64,000 bases of DNA from an uncultured Alistipes sp. (GCA_944326035.1 CALVCS010000008.1:1-64000), one strand, 5' to 3'; shown: positions 51,045 to 61,082, counted from the first letter of the stretch. Notes: generated by a model not told the origin, from the letters alone. Made by a program: numbers and translations.

Positions 51045-52238
51045 TTATGCCCGATCCAGCTCCTGTAACGCCAAGGCCGACAAGGTTGCCACCCCCACCT
51101 CCAAAGCCTCCTCATTGGGGCAAAAAGTCGGCGTATGCAACCCTCCGGCCTCGCGACCATCCGAATAACCTACCCCCAACCGATAAAAAACACTGGGGTA
51201 GTGCTGGGTATAGGAGCCGAAATCCTCGGCCGTCATCCGTAACGACAATTCGGTGATGCGATCGGCTCCCCACAAGGCCGTAAACACCTCCCGCGCCCGG
51301 GCACTAACCACCGGATCGTTCACCACACACGGATAGCCTCCCGGGGCCACATTGACTTCGATCTGCACGCCATGAGCCTCACCCACCCCACGGGCTATCT
51401 CATGAATACGTTCCAGCGCCCGGGCTCGCCATCGTTCATCCATCGTCCGCAACGTCCCCTCCAGAAAGACCTCCGAAGGAATGACATTTGTCGCACCATC
51501 GGCCATCACCCGTCCGAACGACAACACCGTGGGAATGGTCGTATCGATATTGCGGCTAGCCACCTGCTGTAATGCCATCAACAACGCGGCCATGGCCAGA
51601 ACCGGATCCGCCAACAGATGAGGCAGTGCGGCATGTCCGCCTCGGCCCCGTACCGTGATCCGAATCTCATCGCTGGAGGCCATATACTTCCCGCTACGCA
51701 ACCCCAGCTGTCCGGCCGGCAATTCCGGAGCCACATGTTCGCCGATAAAAGCCCGAACATCATAGTCCCGGAACGGATCTTCCGCCAATACCTGAGAGGC
51801 TCCCCCCGGACTCAGCTCCTCGCCCGGTTGGAAGAGTCCGAAAACGGTTCCCTGGATCTGATCCCGATGGGCCTGCAGCAGATACATCGCGCCCAACAGA
51901 CATGCTGTATGGATGTCATGTCCACAAGCATGCATCACTCCCGGGTGTTGCGACGCAAATGGCACCGATACCTTTTCCTGAATCGGCAAAGCGTCCATAT
52001 CCGCTCTTAACACCACACAACGTTTCCGGTCGCCCTGGCCTTCGATTCGGGCCAATAATCCCGTTCCGGCAATCGACTCATACGGAATTTCCGCCTGGGT
52101 CAAACATTCCGCCACATACTTCGACGTTTCATGCTCCTGAAACGACAGTTCCGGATAGGTATGCAGATGACGCCGAAAAGCCAACGTCTGCTCTCGCCCT
52201 TCATGGGCCGCTTTTTTAATCGATTCGTAATCCATCAT
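51045..52238 (-). CDS. M20-family metal-dependent amidohydrolase
   Basis: 397 residues (ATG 52238; 52235 also possible). Family of N-acyl-amino-acid and hippurate hydrolases. Metal-site motifs: CVVLRADMDALPIQE, VMHACGHDIHTACLLGAMYL, FQPGEELSPGGASQV, and a late H in RMTAEDFGSYTQHYPSVFYR. A dimerisation domain is inserted around residues 180-290. The natural substrate cannot be told; the gene lies 128 bases downstream of the MetH-like gene on the same strand. Confidence 0.9.
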   Translation of the reverse strand: MMDYESIKKAAHEGREQTLAFRRHLHTYPELSFQEHETSKYVAECLTQAEIPYESIAGTGLLARIEGQGDRKRCVVLRADMDALPIQEKVSVPFASQHPGVMHACGHDIHTACLLGAMYLLQAHRDQIQGTVFGLFQPGEELSPGGASQVLAEDPFRDYDVRAFIGEHVAPELPAGQLGLRSGKYMASSDEIRITVRGRGGHAALPHLLADPVLAMAALLMALQQVASRNIDTTIPTVLSFGRVMADGATNVIPSEVFLEGTLRTMDERWRARALERIHEIARGVGEAHGVQIEVNVAPGGYPCVVNDPVVSARAREVFTALWGADRITELSLRMTAEDFGSYTQHYPSVFYRLGVGYSDGREAGGLHTPTFCPNEEALEVGVATLSALALQELDRA

Positions 52239-52366
52239 GATTGTTTATCTTCCTTTCCTTGCCCTCTGGCTACTGTATCCATCTGCAAAGCTGCTCGGCA
52301 CCCGCCGCAAACCTGCTTCCGTCTTTTTCTCCGCAGCCCCCGAGGGCAATCTCTTTCTCTGTATAG

Positions 52367-54949
52367 CTAAGCTAACTGTTGGTCCAAAATCGCCACAACA
52401 TCGAGCGGCCCAGCCGCATAATAGACCGGAGCTCCATATAACGGAGCCAACGTTTTTTCCACCCAAGCGGCATCGACGGCCGGGCCACTGACCACCAGTG
52501 GCACCCGCAAGCCCCGACGACGAGCTTCCATCCCTATCCGGAGCATCTCTTCCCGGCCTCCTTCCAGGACAGCCTGCAAAACGAGCGCCATCGCCCCACA
52601 ACGCAAGGTTTCATTTACTACTCGCAAAGCCAAAGGCCTTCCGCCGAGGTTTTCCACCTCATACCCCCACGCCTGCAAGATCGGCAACAAGGCATTTTTC
52701 CCGAAATCTTGTACGTCGCTTGCCAACGAGGGAAGCATCACTCGCCCTTTGGGGTTCGTTATGGGATCAATCCGACGGCTCAAAAGCGTCGAAATCTGAC
52801 GGATCACCTTACCGCTACGTACCCATTGCGGCACAAACAACGCCCCGCTTTCGAACCACGCATACAGCTGTTTGATCGACTCATTCCACGGTCCCTCGAG
52901 TCCCTGACGAAGCTCGCCCCACGCCGCACAGAATGTTTCCACCAACGCCTGCGGATCCTCCGTCCGAGCCTGCACCAGGGTGCGAACCAACTGGGCCGAC
53001 ACCGTTTCGTTGTCGGGATCGGTTTTGAAACCCGTTTCGGACCGAGCGATGCCCGACCACGCTTTTAACCGGGAGGGAGCCTCCGAACGACGCCCCAACA
53101 CCAAATCCTCACAACGTTCCCGCAAATCGGGATCCATCTCTGTATAAACGAGCGTCAACGCCGCAGGATCTACCCAACCCAGGGTAACCCCGGCTGGTAC
53201 CGCATGATATAACCACACGGTACTCAAGCCGGCACGAATCCGGGCATCATCCGCATAGGGTTCCGTAAATGCGTCCACATCCGCAAACAACCGTGCCTCG
53301 GGACAATGAATTCTCATCCACCGACACGCCTCGATACAATCCACCGACGCGCTGACCTTCTGTCCATCCTCGGTGGCGGCCGGAGGCAGAATCGGATCGA
53401 AAATAAGCTCTTCAGGAGGCATGCCGGCGCCGGTCAACAGTCCATACATTCGACCTGCTATCCCGATCCGCCGTGCATAACTGTCGGCTTCGCCCTGTTC
53501 ATCCGCCAATCGTAAAATAGGCAGCGCCCCATAACGCAACACCTCCTGCACCTCTGTCAACAAAGCCCGATCGCCTTGCGCGAGCGACAGCGAGCGCACC
53601 AGCGATTTCCCCTGAATACAAGACAACGCAGCTTTCCACAGTGCCTCCCGACCGATATCGATCAGCCACGGTACCCGCGCTACGCCCGGATCGGACATAG
53701 CCAGATTTAGCAACTTCCTCACCTCCTCTGCACCTATATCATCTCCGGCTTGCCATCGCAGACCCATGATCTGAGCCCCTTCTCCTACCTGAGCCGACAG
53801 CAACCCCAACGCGCTTTCATATTGCCCGGCACGCACCTTCTCCTCGAAGGCCGCCCGTTGCGAACGGGCACCGGCCCCTATGACGATAAATGAGCCCTCT
53901 CCCGACCAGGAGAGATCTTCCAGTCCACTCAAACGCGTCACGCGAGAGGGGGCAGGAAGCGGACGGGGCGCATAACGCGCCGCCACGGCGGCCACGGCTT
54001 CGATGTGTGCCGGCGTCGTTCCGCAGCATCCTCCCACGATATTGACCAACCCCTGTTGCAGGTAGGATTCCATCGCCGTCGCCATACTTTCCGGCGTCTC
54101 CGCATAGCCGCCATTGCCATCCGGCAATCCGGCGTTGGGATGTACCGAAACGGCGCAATCGGCCACCTGAGCGATGCGTTCTATAAACGGCAACATCTGT
54201 TCGGCCCCCAGGCCACAATTCAAGCCGACCGACAAGGTGTTGGCGCGCCGCACCGAGGTGTAAAATGCCTCCAAAGTCTGTCCGGAGAGGGTCCGTCCAC
54301 TGCCATCGGTCAACGTCCCGGAGACCATCGCCGGAATCCGCCCTTCGCGGTGTGCATTGACTTCATCCAGTGCATACAGCGCCGCTTTTGCATTGAGCGC
54401 ATCGAAACACGTCTCGATGAGAATCACATCGACACCCCCATCAATCAACCCCCGAATCTGTTCACGATAGGTCTTCGCCAGCTCGTCGAATGTGACCGAA
54501 CGGGCCGCCGGATCGTACAAATCGGGCGACAGCGAAGCCGTCCGATTGGTCGGCCCGACCGACCCCGCCACAAACCGCGGTTTCGAAGGCTGCTGAGCCG
54601 TATAGCGATCCGCCAACCCCCGAGCCAAGGCTGCTGCCTGCCGATTGATTTCATACACGAAGTCGACCAACCCATAATCGGCCAGCGAAATCGCATTGGC
54701 ATTAAACGTATCGGTCGTGATGATGTCGGCCCCGGCCTGCAGATAGGCTTCATGTACCTGGGCCACCGCTTCGGGCCGCGTCAAGACCAGCAAGTCGTTG
54801 CACCCTTTGAGCGAAGCCGACCAGTCGGCAAATCGTTCGCCTCGATAATCAGCCTCTTCCAGGCCATAGCGTTGAATCATGGTTCCCAGCCCGCCATCCA
54901 ATACCAGCAGGCGACGGGAAAGCTCGTCGTAAATAGAAAATGGAGACAT
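52367..54949 (-). CDS. MetH-like protein: intact homocysteine domain, decayed pterin and cobalamin domains
   Basis: 860 residues, against about 1,200 for cobalamin-dependent methionine synthase. Residues 1-325 are a typical homocysteine S-methyltransferase domain with all three zinc cysteines (C245 in GLNCGLG, C308-C309 in GGCCGTTP). Residues 350-620 align with the methyl-THF domain, but GERTNV has become GAGARSQ, the GAQIIDIN stretch is GAQIMGLR, and MIDSS is LIDIG. The cap helices (about 690-725) and B12 fold (735-860) remain recognisable, yet DxHxxG reads D745-V-Q747-D-F-G750: the cobalt-binding His is Gln. The reactivation domain is absent. The frame is unbroken, so selection seems to preserve it for another role. 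Start ATG 54949. Confidence 0.9.
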   Translation of the reverse strand: MSPFSIYDELSRRLLVLDGGLGTMIQRYGLEEADYRGERFADWSASLKGCNDLLVLTRPEAVAQVHEAYLQAGADIITTDTFNANAISLADYGLVDFVYEINRQAAALARGLADRYTAQQPSKPRFVAGSVGPTNRTASLSPDLYDPAARSVTFDELAKTYREQIRGLIDGGVDVILIETCFDALNAKAALYALDEVNAHREGRIPAMVSGTLTDGSGRTLSGQTLEAFYTSVRRANTLSVGLNCGLGAEQMLPFIERIAQVADCAVSVHPNAGLPDGNGGYAETPESMATAMESYLQQGLVNIVGGCCGTTPAHIEAVAAVAARYAPRPLPAPSRVTRLSGLEDLSWSGEGSFIVIGAGARSQRAAFEEKVRAGQYESALGLLSAQVGEGAQIMGLRWQAGDDIGAEEVRKLLNLAMSDPGVARVPWLIDIGREALWKAALSCIQGKSLVRSLSLAQGDRALLTEVQEVLRYGALPILRLADEQGEADSYARRIGIAGRMYGLLTGAGMPPEELIFDPILPPAATEDGQKVSASVDCIEACRWMRIHCPEARLFADVDAFTEPYADDARIRAGLSTVWLYHAVPAGVTLGWVDPAALTLVYTEMDPDLRERCEDLVLGRRSEAPSRLKAWSGIARSETGFKTDPDNETVSAQLVRTLVQARTEDPQALVETFCAAWGELRQGLEGPWNESIKQLYAWFESGALFVPQWVRSGKVIRQISTLLSRRIDPITNPKGRVMLPSLASDVQDFGKNALLPILQAWGYEVENLGGRPLALRVVNETLRCGAMALVLQAVLEGGREEMLRIGMEARRRGLRVPLVVSGPAVDAAWVEKTLAPLYGAPVYYAAGPLDVVAILDQQLA

Positions 54950-55013
54950 ACCTTCACGTATTACCCGGAGAAGCGCTCCGGCAGGTCAAACAGATAGCTC
55001 GCACACCCCGATT

Positions 55014-56105
55014 TTACTTTTTGAAAACTTCTACCTCAAAAAGCTTTTTCCAATACTTGCCGGTCACGAAAATGCGTCGGCGTTGAGCGTCATAGGCAAT
55101 GCCATTGAACACATCGGTCTCGGGACCGATATCGGATGGAGAGAGCAGTCCGCTCATGTCGATCACCCCGGTGACAGCTCCCGTATGGGGATCGATGCGA
55201 ACGATCTTGTCGGTCGTGTAGACGTTGGCCCACAACTCGCCGTCAATCCACTCCATCTCATTCAGATATACGATCTTGCTCTGATCCGTATACACTTCCA
55301 GGGTGCGAATCGTCTTGAAGGTTTCCGGATCCCGTACTTTGATCTTTTCCGTACCGTCGCTCATATACAACCACCGGCCGTCGGTCGCCAATCCCCACCC
55401 CTCACCGGCATAATTGAACTCGCCGAGCTTTTCGAAGGTCGATCGGTCATACACCAACACTTTATTATTCTGCCACGTCAATTGATACAACTTATCCCCG
55501 AGCCGTTCCAGCCCCTCGCCGAAATAGTCGCGCGGCAGGTTGAGGTTCTGCAACACGACGCCCGTCGTCAGATCCACCTTCCGCAACGAGGATTGGCCCT
55601 GCACCCCGGTACTCTCATACAACGCACCCTTATACCAGAGCAACCCTTGTGTATAAGCCTCCTTATCATGGGGATAAACCCGTTTCACCCTATGCCCGTA
55701 CAGTACCGGCGGATCGGCGGCCAAGACCGTAAATTCGCCCACCCGATCTTCCTTTTCTCCCGCCTGATAGGCCGTCAGCGTATAGATCAAACGTCCCGTC
55801 GGATGGTTCCGACGAACCCGGTAAAGATAACCGGTCGAATCCACAGCACACAATCGCTCTCCTTTGACCGACAGCACCACACTGTCGACCGGCGTATCCG
55901 ACTCGAGCGCATAGCGAATCCGGATCGTATCGCCTTGCCGCACCTGCGTACCGTAAACGGGCCATACCGAAGCGATCAAATGCAACGGTTGCTGTTGCGT
56001 CGCACCTTTCGTCGCCGAATCCCCTCCGGCGCCGCCACATGACAACATGACACCCATGGTCATCGCCACGGCTGCCACCCATCCGAGTCCTCCAGTTATT
56101 CGCAT
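55014..56105 (-). CDS. Glutaminyl-peptide cyclotransferase, lipoprotein
   Basis: 363 residues from ATG 56105. An in-frame TTG at 56129 overlaps the promoter box (56127-56134) and is excluded. Signal peptide with lipobox (VMLSC). A short beta domain (residues about 45-130) precedes a five-bladed beta-propeller of the plant/bacterial QC type: YTQGLLWYKGALYESTGVQG, FGEGLERLGDKLYQLTWQNN, GEGWGLATDGRWLYMSDGTE. It cyclises N-terminal Gln of exported proteins, matching the many Bacteroidota lipoproteins with Gln after signal cleavage. Confidence 0.92.
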   Translation of the reverse strand: MRITGGLGWVAAVAMTMGVMLSCGGAGGDSATKGATQQQPLHLIASVWPVYGTQVRQGDTIRIRYALESDTPVDSVVLSVKGERLCAVDSTGYLYRVRRNHPTGRLIYTLTAYQAGEKEDRVGEFTVLAADPPVLYGHRVKRVYPHDKEAYTQGLLWYKGALYESTGVQGQSSLRKVDLTTGVVLQNLNLPRDYFGEGLERLGDKLYQLTWQNNKVLVYDRSTFEKLGEFNYAGEGWGLATDGRWLYMSDGTEKIKVRDPETFKTIRTLEVYTDQSKIVYLNEMEWIDGELWANVYTTDKIVRIDPHTGAVTGVIDMSGLLSPSDIGPETDVFNGIAYDAQRRRIFVTGKYWKKLFEVEVFKK

Positions 56106-56126
56106 CCCCAGGAATTTAGATTTACA

Positions 56127-56134
56127 CAAAGGTA
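56127..56134 (-). promoter_or_regulatory. -7 box for the glutaminyl cyclase gene
   Basis: CAAAGGTA on + reads TACCTTTG on the minus strand, 21 bases before ATG 56105. Confidence 0.6.
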
Positions 56135-56271
56135 GTAAAAAATAGCCATGCAGCGGTCTGTTTCGGTGTTTCCCGCCCTTTTTCCATCGGGAATTCCGCG
56201 GATCCGAGCCCCGAAACCGCCCGCCGTGAAAGATTAAACGTACGAAATGACCGATTTAGTGAGTTTCTTGC

Positions 56272-56279
56272 TATCTTTG
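56272..56279 (+). promoter_or_regulatory. -7 box for serS
   Basis: TATCTTTG, 36 bases before the serS ATG. No exact -33 TTTG. Confidence 0.55.
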
Positions 56280-56315
56280 TCGCATAGATTAAATTAACGA
56301 ACCAAATTTTCAGTC

Positions 56316-57587
56316 ATGCTTACACTCAAGCAACTCCGTGAAAATCGCGCCTACGCGCTCGAACGCCTGGCCGTCAAAGGCGTGGATGCTGCCGCCACCC
56401 TGGATAAAATCGAACAACTGGATGATACCCGCAAGGCTCTTCAGGGAAAGCTGGATGCCAACCTCGCCCAGCAAAACGCTGTCGCCAAACAGGTAGGCAT
56501 GCTGTTCAAGGCCGGGAAACAGGACGAAGCCAATGCCGCCAAAGCAACAACCGCCGCTCTGAAAGAAGAGTCGAAAACACTGGAAGCGCAATTGCGTGAA
56601 ACCGAAACCAAACTGACCGAAACCATCGTGACGTTGCCCAACTTCCCGCACATTTCGGTTCCCAAAGGTTTGTCGGCCGCCGATAACGAAATCGTCCGCA
56701 CCGGTGGCCCGATGCCCGAACTGCCCGCCGATGCCAAACCGCACTGGGAATTGGCCAGCCAATACGACATCATCGACTTCGAACTGGGCGTCAAACTGAC
56801 CGGTGCCGGATTCCCGGTCTACAAAGGAAAAGGATCGGCACTGCAACGCGCCCTGATCTCGTTCTTCCTGGACTGCAACACCGCTGCCGGCTATACGGAA
56901 GTCATGCCGCCGCTGATGGTCAATGAAGCGTCGGGTTTCGGAACGGGACAGTTGCCCGACAAGGAAGGTCAGATGTATCACGTCAACCTCGATAATTTCT
57001 ACCTGATTCCGACCGCCGAAGTCCCCGTAACGAATATCTATCGCGACGTTATCCTCAACGAAAGCGACTTCCCCATCAAGCTGACCGCCTATACGCCCTG
57101 CTTCCGTCGGGAGGCCGGTTCGTATGGCAAGGATGTGCGCGGACTGAACCGTCTGCACCAGTTCGACAAGGTGGAAATCGTACAAATCAGCCACCCGGAC
57201 GTCTCCTATCAAGCCCTGGACGGAATGGTGGCCCATGTGGAAAGCATCGTGCAAAAACTCGAACTGCCTTACCGAATCGTTCGTCTGTGTGGCGGCGACT
57301 TGAGCTTCACCTCGGCCCTGACGTTCGACTTCGAAGTCTATTCGGCCGCACAGGGACGCTGGCTGGAAGTGTCGTCGGTATCGAACTTCGAGTCGTTCCA
57401 GGCCAACCGTCTGAAACTGCGCTGGAAAGACAGCAACAAGAAAATGCACTTGGCCCACACCCTCAACGGCAGCTCGTTGGCCTTGCCGCGGATCGTAGCC
57501 GCCCTGCTGGAAAACAACCAGACCCCCGAAGGAATCCGCATTCCTAAAGTGCTGGTTCCCTACACCCGTTTCGACATGATCAAATAA
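56316..57587 (+). CDS. serS: Seryl-tRNA synthetase
   Basis: 423 residues, normal length. N-terminal antiparallel coiled-coil arm (residues about 25-105) that binds the tRNA-Ser long variable arm. Class II core: TAEVPVTNIY (motif region for Ser), PCFRREAGSYGKDVRGLNRL (motif 2), and HTLNGSSLALPRIVAALLEN (motif 3). Single gene with promoter and terminator. Confidence 0.97.
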   Translation: MLTLKQLRENRAYALERLAVKGVDAAATLDKIEQLDDTRKALQGKLDANLAQQNAVAKQVGMLFKAGKQDEANAAKATTAALKEESKTLEAQLRETETKLTETIVTLPNFPHISVPKGLSAADNEIVRTGGPMPELPADAKPHWELASQYDIIDFELGVKLTGAGFPVYKGKGSALQRALISFFLDCNTAAGYTEVMPPLMVNEASGFGTGQLPDKEGQMYHVNLDNFYLIPTAEVPVTNIYRDVILNESDFPIKLTAYTPCFRREAGSYGKDVRGLNRLHQFDKVEIVQISHPDVSYQALDGMVAHVESIVQKLELPYRIVRLCGGDLSFTSALTFDFEVYSAAQGRWLEVSSVSNFESFQANRLKLRWKDSNKKMHLAHTLNGSSLALPRIVAALLENNQTPEGIRIPKVLVPYTRFDMIK

Positions 57588-57607
57588 CCTGCGATCACGC
57601 ATGAGAT

Positions 57608-57638
57608 AAAAGCCGCCTCAGCCCGAGGCGGCTTTTTT
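57608..57638 (+). terminator. Terminator after serS
   Basis: 12-bp stem (57608-57619 with 57625-57636), 5-base loop, T-run. Confidence 0.9.
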
Positions 57639-57878
57639 AGGCACATCGTCTAGGCCCGTCGGCCCGCACGGCCTTGGCTGCCCCTTTATTGAGCCCTCGT
57701 CACCCCTTTTGTCGCACCTTTATCTCACTTTGTTGCACCCTCGTTTCGCCCTCATTGCGACTTCATACGCGCCTCCGAAAGGTCCATTCTCTTCTTGTGC
57801 CTCCGTGCCTGTGAGGGGCAGATTCTCTACTTCGAGGTGAAATGATCTCCGTCCCAGCTCGAAAAGAAAGCCGCGGAA
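57639..57878. other. Pyrimidine-rich spacer
   Basis: No gene seen. It contains recurring CCCTCGT/CCCTCAT and CACC(C/T)TT words between 57690 and 57760. Confidence 0.4.
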
Positions 57879-57910
57879 TTTGCTCTTCCGCCAAAGTATC
57901 GCTACCTTTG
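57879..57910 (+). promoter_or_regulatory. Consensus promoter for the GH106 gene
   Basis: TTTG (57879-57882), 20-base spacer, TACCTTTG (57903-57910). It places the start codon at ATG 57958, not at 57880. Confidence 0.8.
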
Positions 57911-57957
57911 AAAAAGGCTTCGGCCCCGATACGTTCTTTTTTCCTCTATCGTATACC

Positions 57958-60900
57958 ATGAAAAACTACCTACCCAAAAAACAGACTTTTTATCGTTGGG
58001 CTTTCCTTTCGTGCCTTCTGTTCGGAAGCACCGCCTGTGGGCCTACCCGCACCGACCAACCCGAACCGCTACCCCCTCAATGCAGCGTCACGGAGGCCCA
58101 GAATCTCACCCAACTCTCCGAAAACTTTCTGCACCCCGGCACCGAAAATCAAGCCTGGGTCTACTGGTTCGTTATGGACGGGAACCTCTCTCGGGAGGGC
58201 ATTAAAGCCGACCTGGACGCGATGAAACGAGCCGGCATCGGCGGCGTCATCTTCCTGGAAGTGAACGTCGGCATTCCCCGTGGTCCGGTCGATTTCATGA
58301 GCCCCGAATGGATCGAACTGTTCAAATATGCCTGCGAAGAGAGCGAACGCCTGGGTTTATCGCTTTCGTTGATTACCGGCCCCGGATGGACTGGCAGCGG
58401 TGGTCCCTGGGTCAAACCCGAAGATGCCATGCACTTCATCGTCGCCGATACACTCACCGTGCACGGAGGGCAAACCATCCGGGTACAGCTTCCCCGGCCT
58501 CAACCCCGTACGCCCTATTTTGGCATGAACAACCTGACCGACAGCATGAAACAACAGCGTGCAGCATACTACCAAGACCTGTTCGTGCTGGCCTACCCCA
58601 AAAACAAACCCGGCACTCCCCTCGAAGATATTGACCGTAAAGCCTTTTATGTCCGTCATCCCTACTCCTCGTCACCGCTGGCAAAACCCTACCTGCCCGT
58701 TCGGGCCACCTACCCAGCCCTGCCGGAAGGTGTCGCCCTGCAAACCGATCGGTGTATCGATCTGAGTGAACATGTTTCCGCGGACGGGCTGCTCGAATGG
58801 GAGGCTCCGGCCGGCGAATGGATCGTGTACCGTTTCGGACAGACGCTGACCGGCGCCAACACCCGTCCTTCGCCTCATGCCGGCGTCGGCTTCGAGTGCA
58901 GCAAAATGGATACAACCGCCCTCAACCACCATTTGGATGCCTATATCGGCGCCCTGATGAAGGCCGTAGGCAAACAACCGGGCTATCAGACCAGCGGCTG
59001 GAACATGTTACACATCGACAGCTGGGAGATGGGACCCGAAAACTGGAGCGACGATTTCTACGACGAATTCCAGAAACGACGCGGTTACGATCCCCGTCCC
59101 TACCTGCCCACCCTCACCGGACAAGTCGTCGACAATACGGAAATCTCGGAACGGTTTCTGTGGGATCTGCGCCAGACGGTGCAGGAACTGATGCTGGAAA
59201 ATCATGCCGAACATCTACGTCGGTACGCCCACCAATATGGCTTCGGACTGTCGATCGAGCCCTATGACATGAGCCCTAACAACGATATCGCCCTGGGAAG
59301 CATCGCCGATGTCCCGATGTGCGAGACCTGGGAAAAAGACGACCTGTTCAATACGGCCTTCAGTTGCATCGAAGCCGTTTCGGCAGCCAATCTGTACGGC
59401 CGACCCATCGTGGGCGCCGAAGCCTTCACCAGCCACAACAAAAAATTCTGGAGAGTACACCCGGGCAATATGAAAAATCAAGCCGACTGGGCCTTCTGTA
59501 TCGGCATCAACCGGTTGGTTTTCCATCGCTACGCTCATCAACCCTGGACCGACCGCTATCCGGGTATGACCATGGGCCCGTACGGCATGAACTATGAACG
59601 CACGCAAACCTGGTGGGAACTCTCCCAAAGCTGGCACACCTACCTGGCTCGTTGTCAATACCTGTTACGACAAGGTCGTGGCGTGGCCGACATTCTGTTC
59701 CTGACCCCGGAAGGGGCCCCGATGGCCTTCATGCCACCCGAAAGCGCTTTGTCCGGTTCCAAACGGCTGCCCTTCAAGAAAGGGTACAATTTCGACGGGT
59801 GCGACCCGAAAACCTTGCTCAGTGCACAGGTTCGGGACGGCAAGATCGTCTTCCCCAGCGGCATGGAATACCGCATTTTGGTGTTGCCCACCGAAGAGAC
59901 CATGACCCCGACCCTCTTGACCAAAATCGAAAGCCTGGTGCGCGACGGAGCGACCGTCATGGGCTTTGCGCCCCAGAAATCTCCCAGCCTCCAGAACTAT
60001 CCCCAAGCCGATCAGGAGGTCGAACAGTTGACCGCACGACTCTGGGGCGATAGCCAACCGGGGACCATTCGCTCGATCGGGAAGGGAAGGCTGATTCACA
60101 GCGCTGCATCCGACACCACGGGAAATGAGCCCAGTGTCCGGGGCTATCTGCCGCCCTATGTTCGCTATGAGGTGATCGCCGAAGCTCTTCGTGCACAGGG
60201 CGTTCAGCCCGACTTCGAAGCCGACGCGCCCTTGCGATACATCCACCGGACTCTTCCTGCGATGGATATCTACATGGTTTCAAACCCCGATACGACCTCC
60301 CGTTTCGAAGGTTCGGCCACCTTCCGCATCCAGGGCAAAAAGGCCTCCCTGTGGGATGCCTCCACCGGACAGATCGCCCCGATCTCCGTCGAGGCTACCC
60401 ATGACGGACGTTCGCGGATCGCGCTCTCGCTGGATCCCAGCGGATCGCTGTTCGTTATCTTCAGCGACGAAGATCCCGCCGACCGCTGCAACACCCAAAC
60501 CCTCTGGTCGACATGGCAACCAGTCAAAACCCTCACAGGACCCTGGAATGTCCAGTTCCAAGCCGGCCGCAAAGCTCCCGAGCAAGCGACCTTCGACACG
60601 TTGATCGACTGGAGTCAGCACGCCGATCCGGGCATTCGGTACTTCAGCGGCATCGCCGACTACACCCTCACCTTTACCCTGACCGACCAGGAACGCGCCG
60701 CCTACTCGAACTGGAGTCTGGATTTAGGGAAGGTCGCCGTCATCGCCCGGGTCGAACTCAACGGACATCCCATTACCGAACTCTGGAAAGCCCCCTATCG
60801 CTGCGACATCACCCCCTATCTGCAAACGGGTGAAAACAGCCTACGTATCTCGGTGGCCAATGAATGGCCCAACCGTCTGGCCGGTGATCAACGCCTGCCG

Positions 60901-61005
60901 GAATCCGAACGGGTCACCTTCGCCACCTACTCTCCCATCACCCGAGACTTTACCCTGCTGCCCTCGGGTCTCCTCGGGCCCGTCGTTCTCTGCGGCGCAA
61001 AATAG
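57958..61005 (+). CDS. GH106-type alpha-L-rhamnosidase-like lipoprotein
   Basis: 1,015 residues from ATG 57958. Lipobox in LFGSTAC. The N-terminal catalytic part has family features: QAWVYWFVMDGNLSREGIKA, DLDAMKRAGIGGVIFLEVNV, LSLSLITGPGWTGSGGPWVK, HIDSWEMGPENWSDDF, EPYDMSPNNDIALGSIADVP and VGAEAFTSHNKKFWRVHPGN. The C-terminus has a beta-sandwich ending SPITRDFTLLPSGLLGPVVL. GH106 enzymes remove alpha-L-rhamnose from pectic rhamnogalacturonans and related glycans. It complements the GH78 enzyme at 26086 but is not linked to it. Other annotations may simply say 'glycosyl hydrolase'. Confidence 0.88.
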   Translation: MKNYLPKKQTFYRWAFLSCLLFGSTACGPTRTDQPEPLPPQCSVTEAQNLTQLSENFLHPGTENQAWVYWFVMDGNLSREGIKADLDAMKRAGIGGVIFLEVNVGIPRGPVDFMSPEWIELFKYACEESERLGLSLSLITGPGWTGSGGPWVKPEDAMHFIVADTLTVHGGQTIRVQLPRPQPRTPYFGMNNLTDSMKQQRAAYYQDLFVLAYPKNKPGTPLEDIDRKAFYVRHPYSSSPLAKPYLPVRATYPALPEGVALQTDRCIDLSEHVSADGLLEWEAPAGEWIVYRFGQTLTGANTRPSPHAGVGFECSKMDTTALNHHLDAYIGALMKAVGKQPGYQTSGWNMLHIDSWEMGPENWSDDFYDEFQKRRGYDPRPYLPTLTGQVVDNTEISERFLWDLRQTVQELMLENHAEHLRRYAHQYGFGLSIEPYDMSPNNDIALGSIADVPMCETWEKDDLFNTAFSCIEAVSAANLYGRPIVGAEAFTSHNKKFWRVHPGNMKNQADWAFCIGINRLVFHRYAHQPWTDRYPGMTMGPYGMNYERTQTWWELSQSWHTYLARCQYLLRQGRGVADILFLTPEGAPMAFMPPESALSGSKRLPFKKGYNFDGCDPKTLLSAQVRDGKIVFPSGMEYRILVLPTEETMTPTLLTKIESLVRDGATVMGFAPQKSPSLQNYPQADQEVEQLTARLWGDSQPGTIRSIGKGRLIHSAASDTTGNEPSVRGYLPPYVRYEVIAEALRAQGVQPDFEADAPLRYIHRTLPAMDIYMVSNPDTTSRFEGSATFRIQGKKASLWDASTGQIAPISVEATHDGRSRIALSLDPSGSLFVIFSDEDPADRCNTQTLWSTWQPVKTLTGPWNVQFQAGRKAPEQATFDTLIDWSQHADPGIRYFSGIADYTLTFTLTDQERAAYSNWSLDLGKVAVIARVELNGHPITELWKAPYRCDITPYLQTGENSLRISVANEWPNRLAGDQRLPESERVTFATYSPITRDFTLLPSGLLGPVVLCGAK

Positions 61006-61021
61006 GGCTTCCTGTTCTCAA

Positions 61022-61061
61022 AACAACGAGCGACGTCTTTTTGAAGACGTCGCTCGTTGTT
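61022..61061. terminator. Long hairpin between convergent GH106 and E1-like genes
   Basis: A perfect 18-bp stem (61022-61039 with 61044-61061) and 4-base loop. T-rich on both sides, so probably bidirectional. Confidence 0.85.
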
Positions 61062-61082
61062 ATTACGTTTAAAAACGCAAGC

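Noticed and set aside
57880..57957. Upstream extension of the GH106 gene
   Set aside because: The -33/-7 promoter (57879-57910) lies inside it; a lipoprotein signal begins at 57958.
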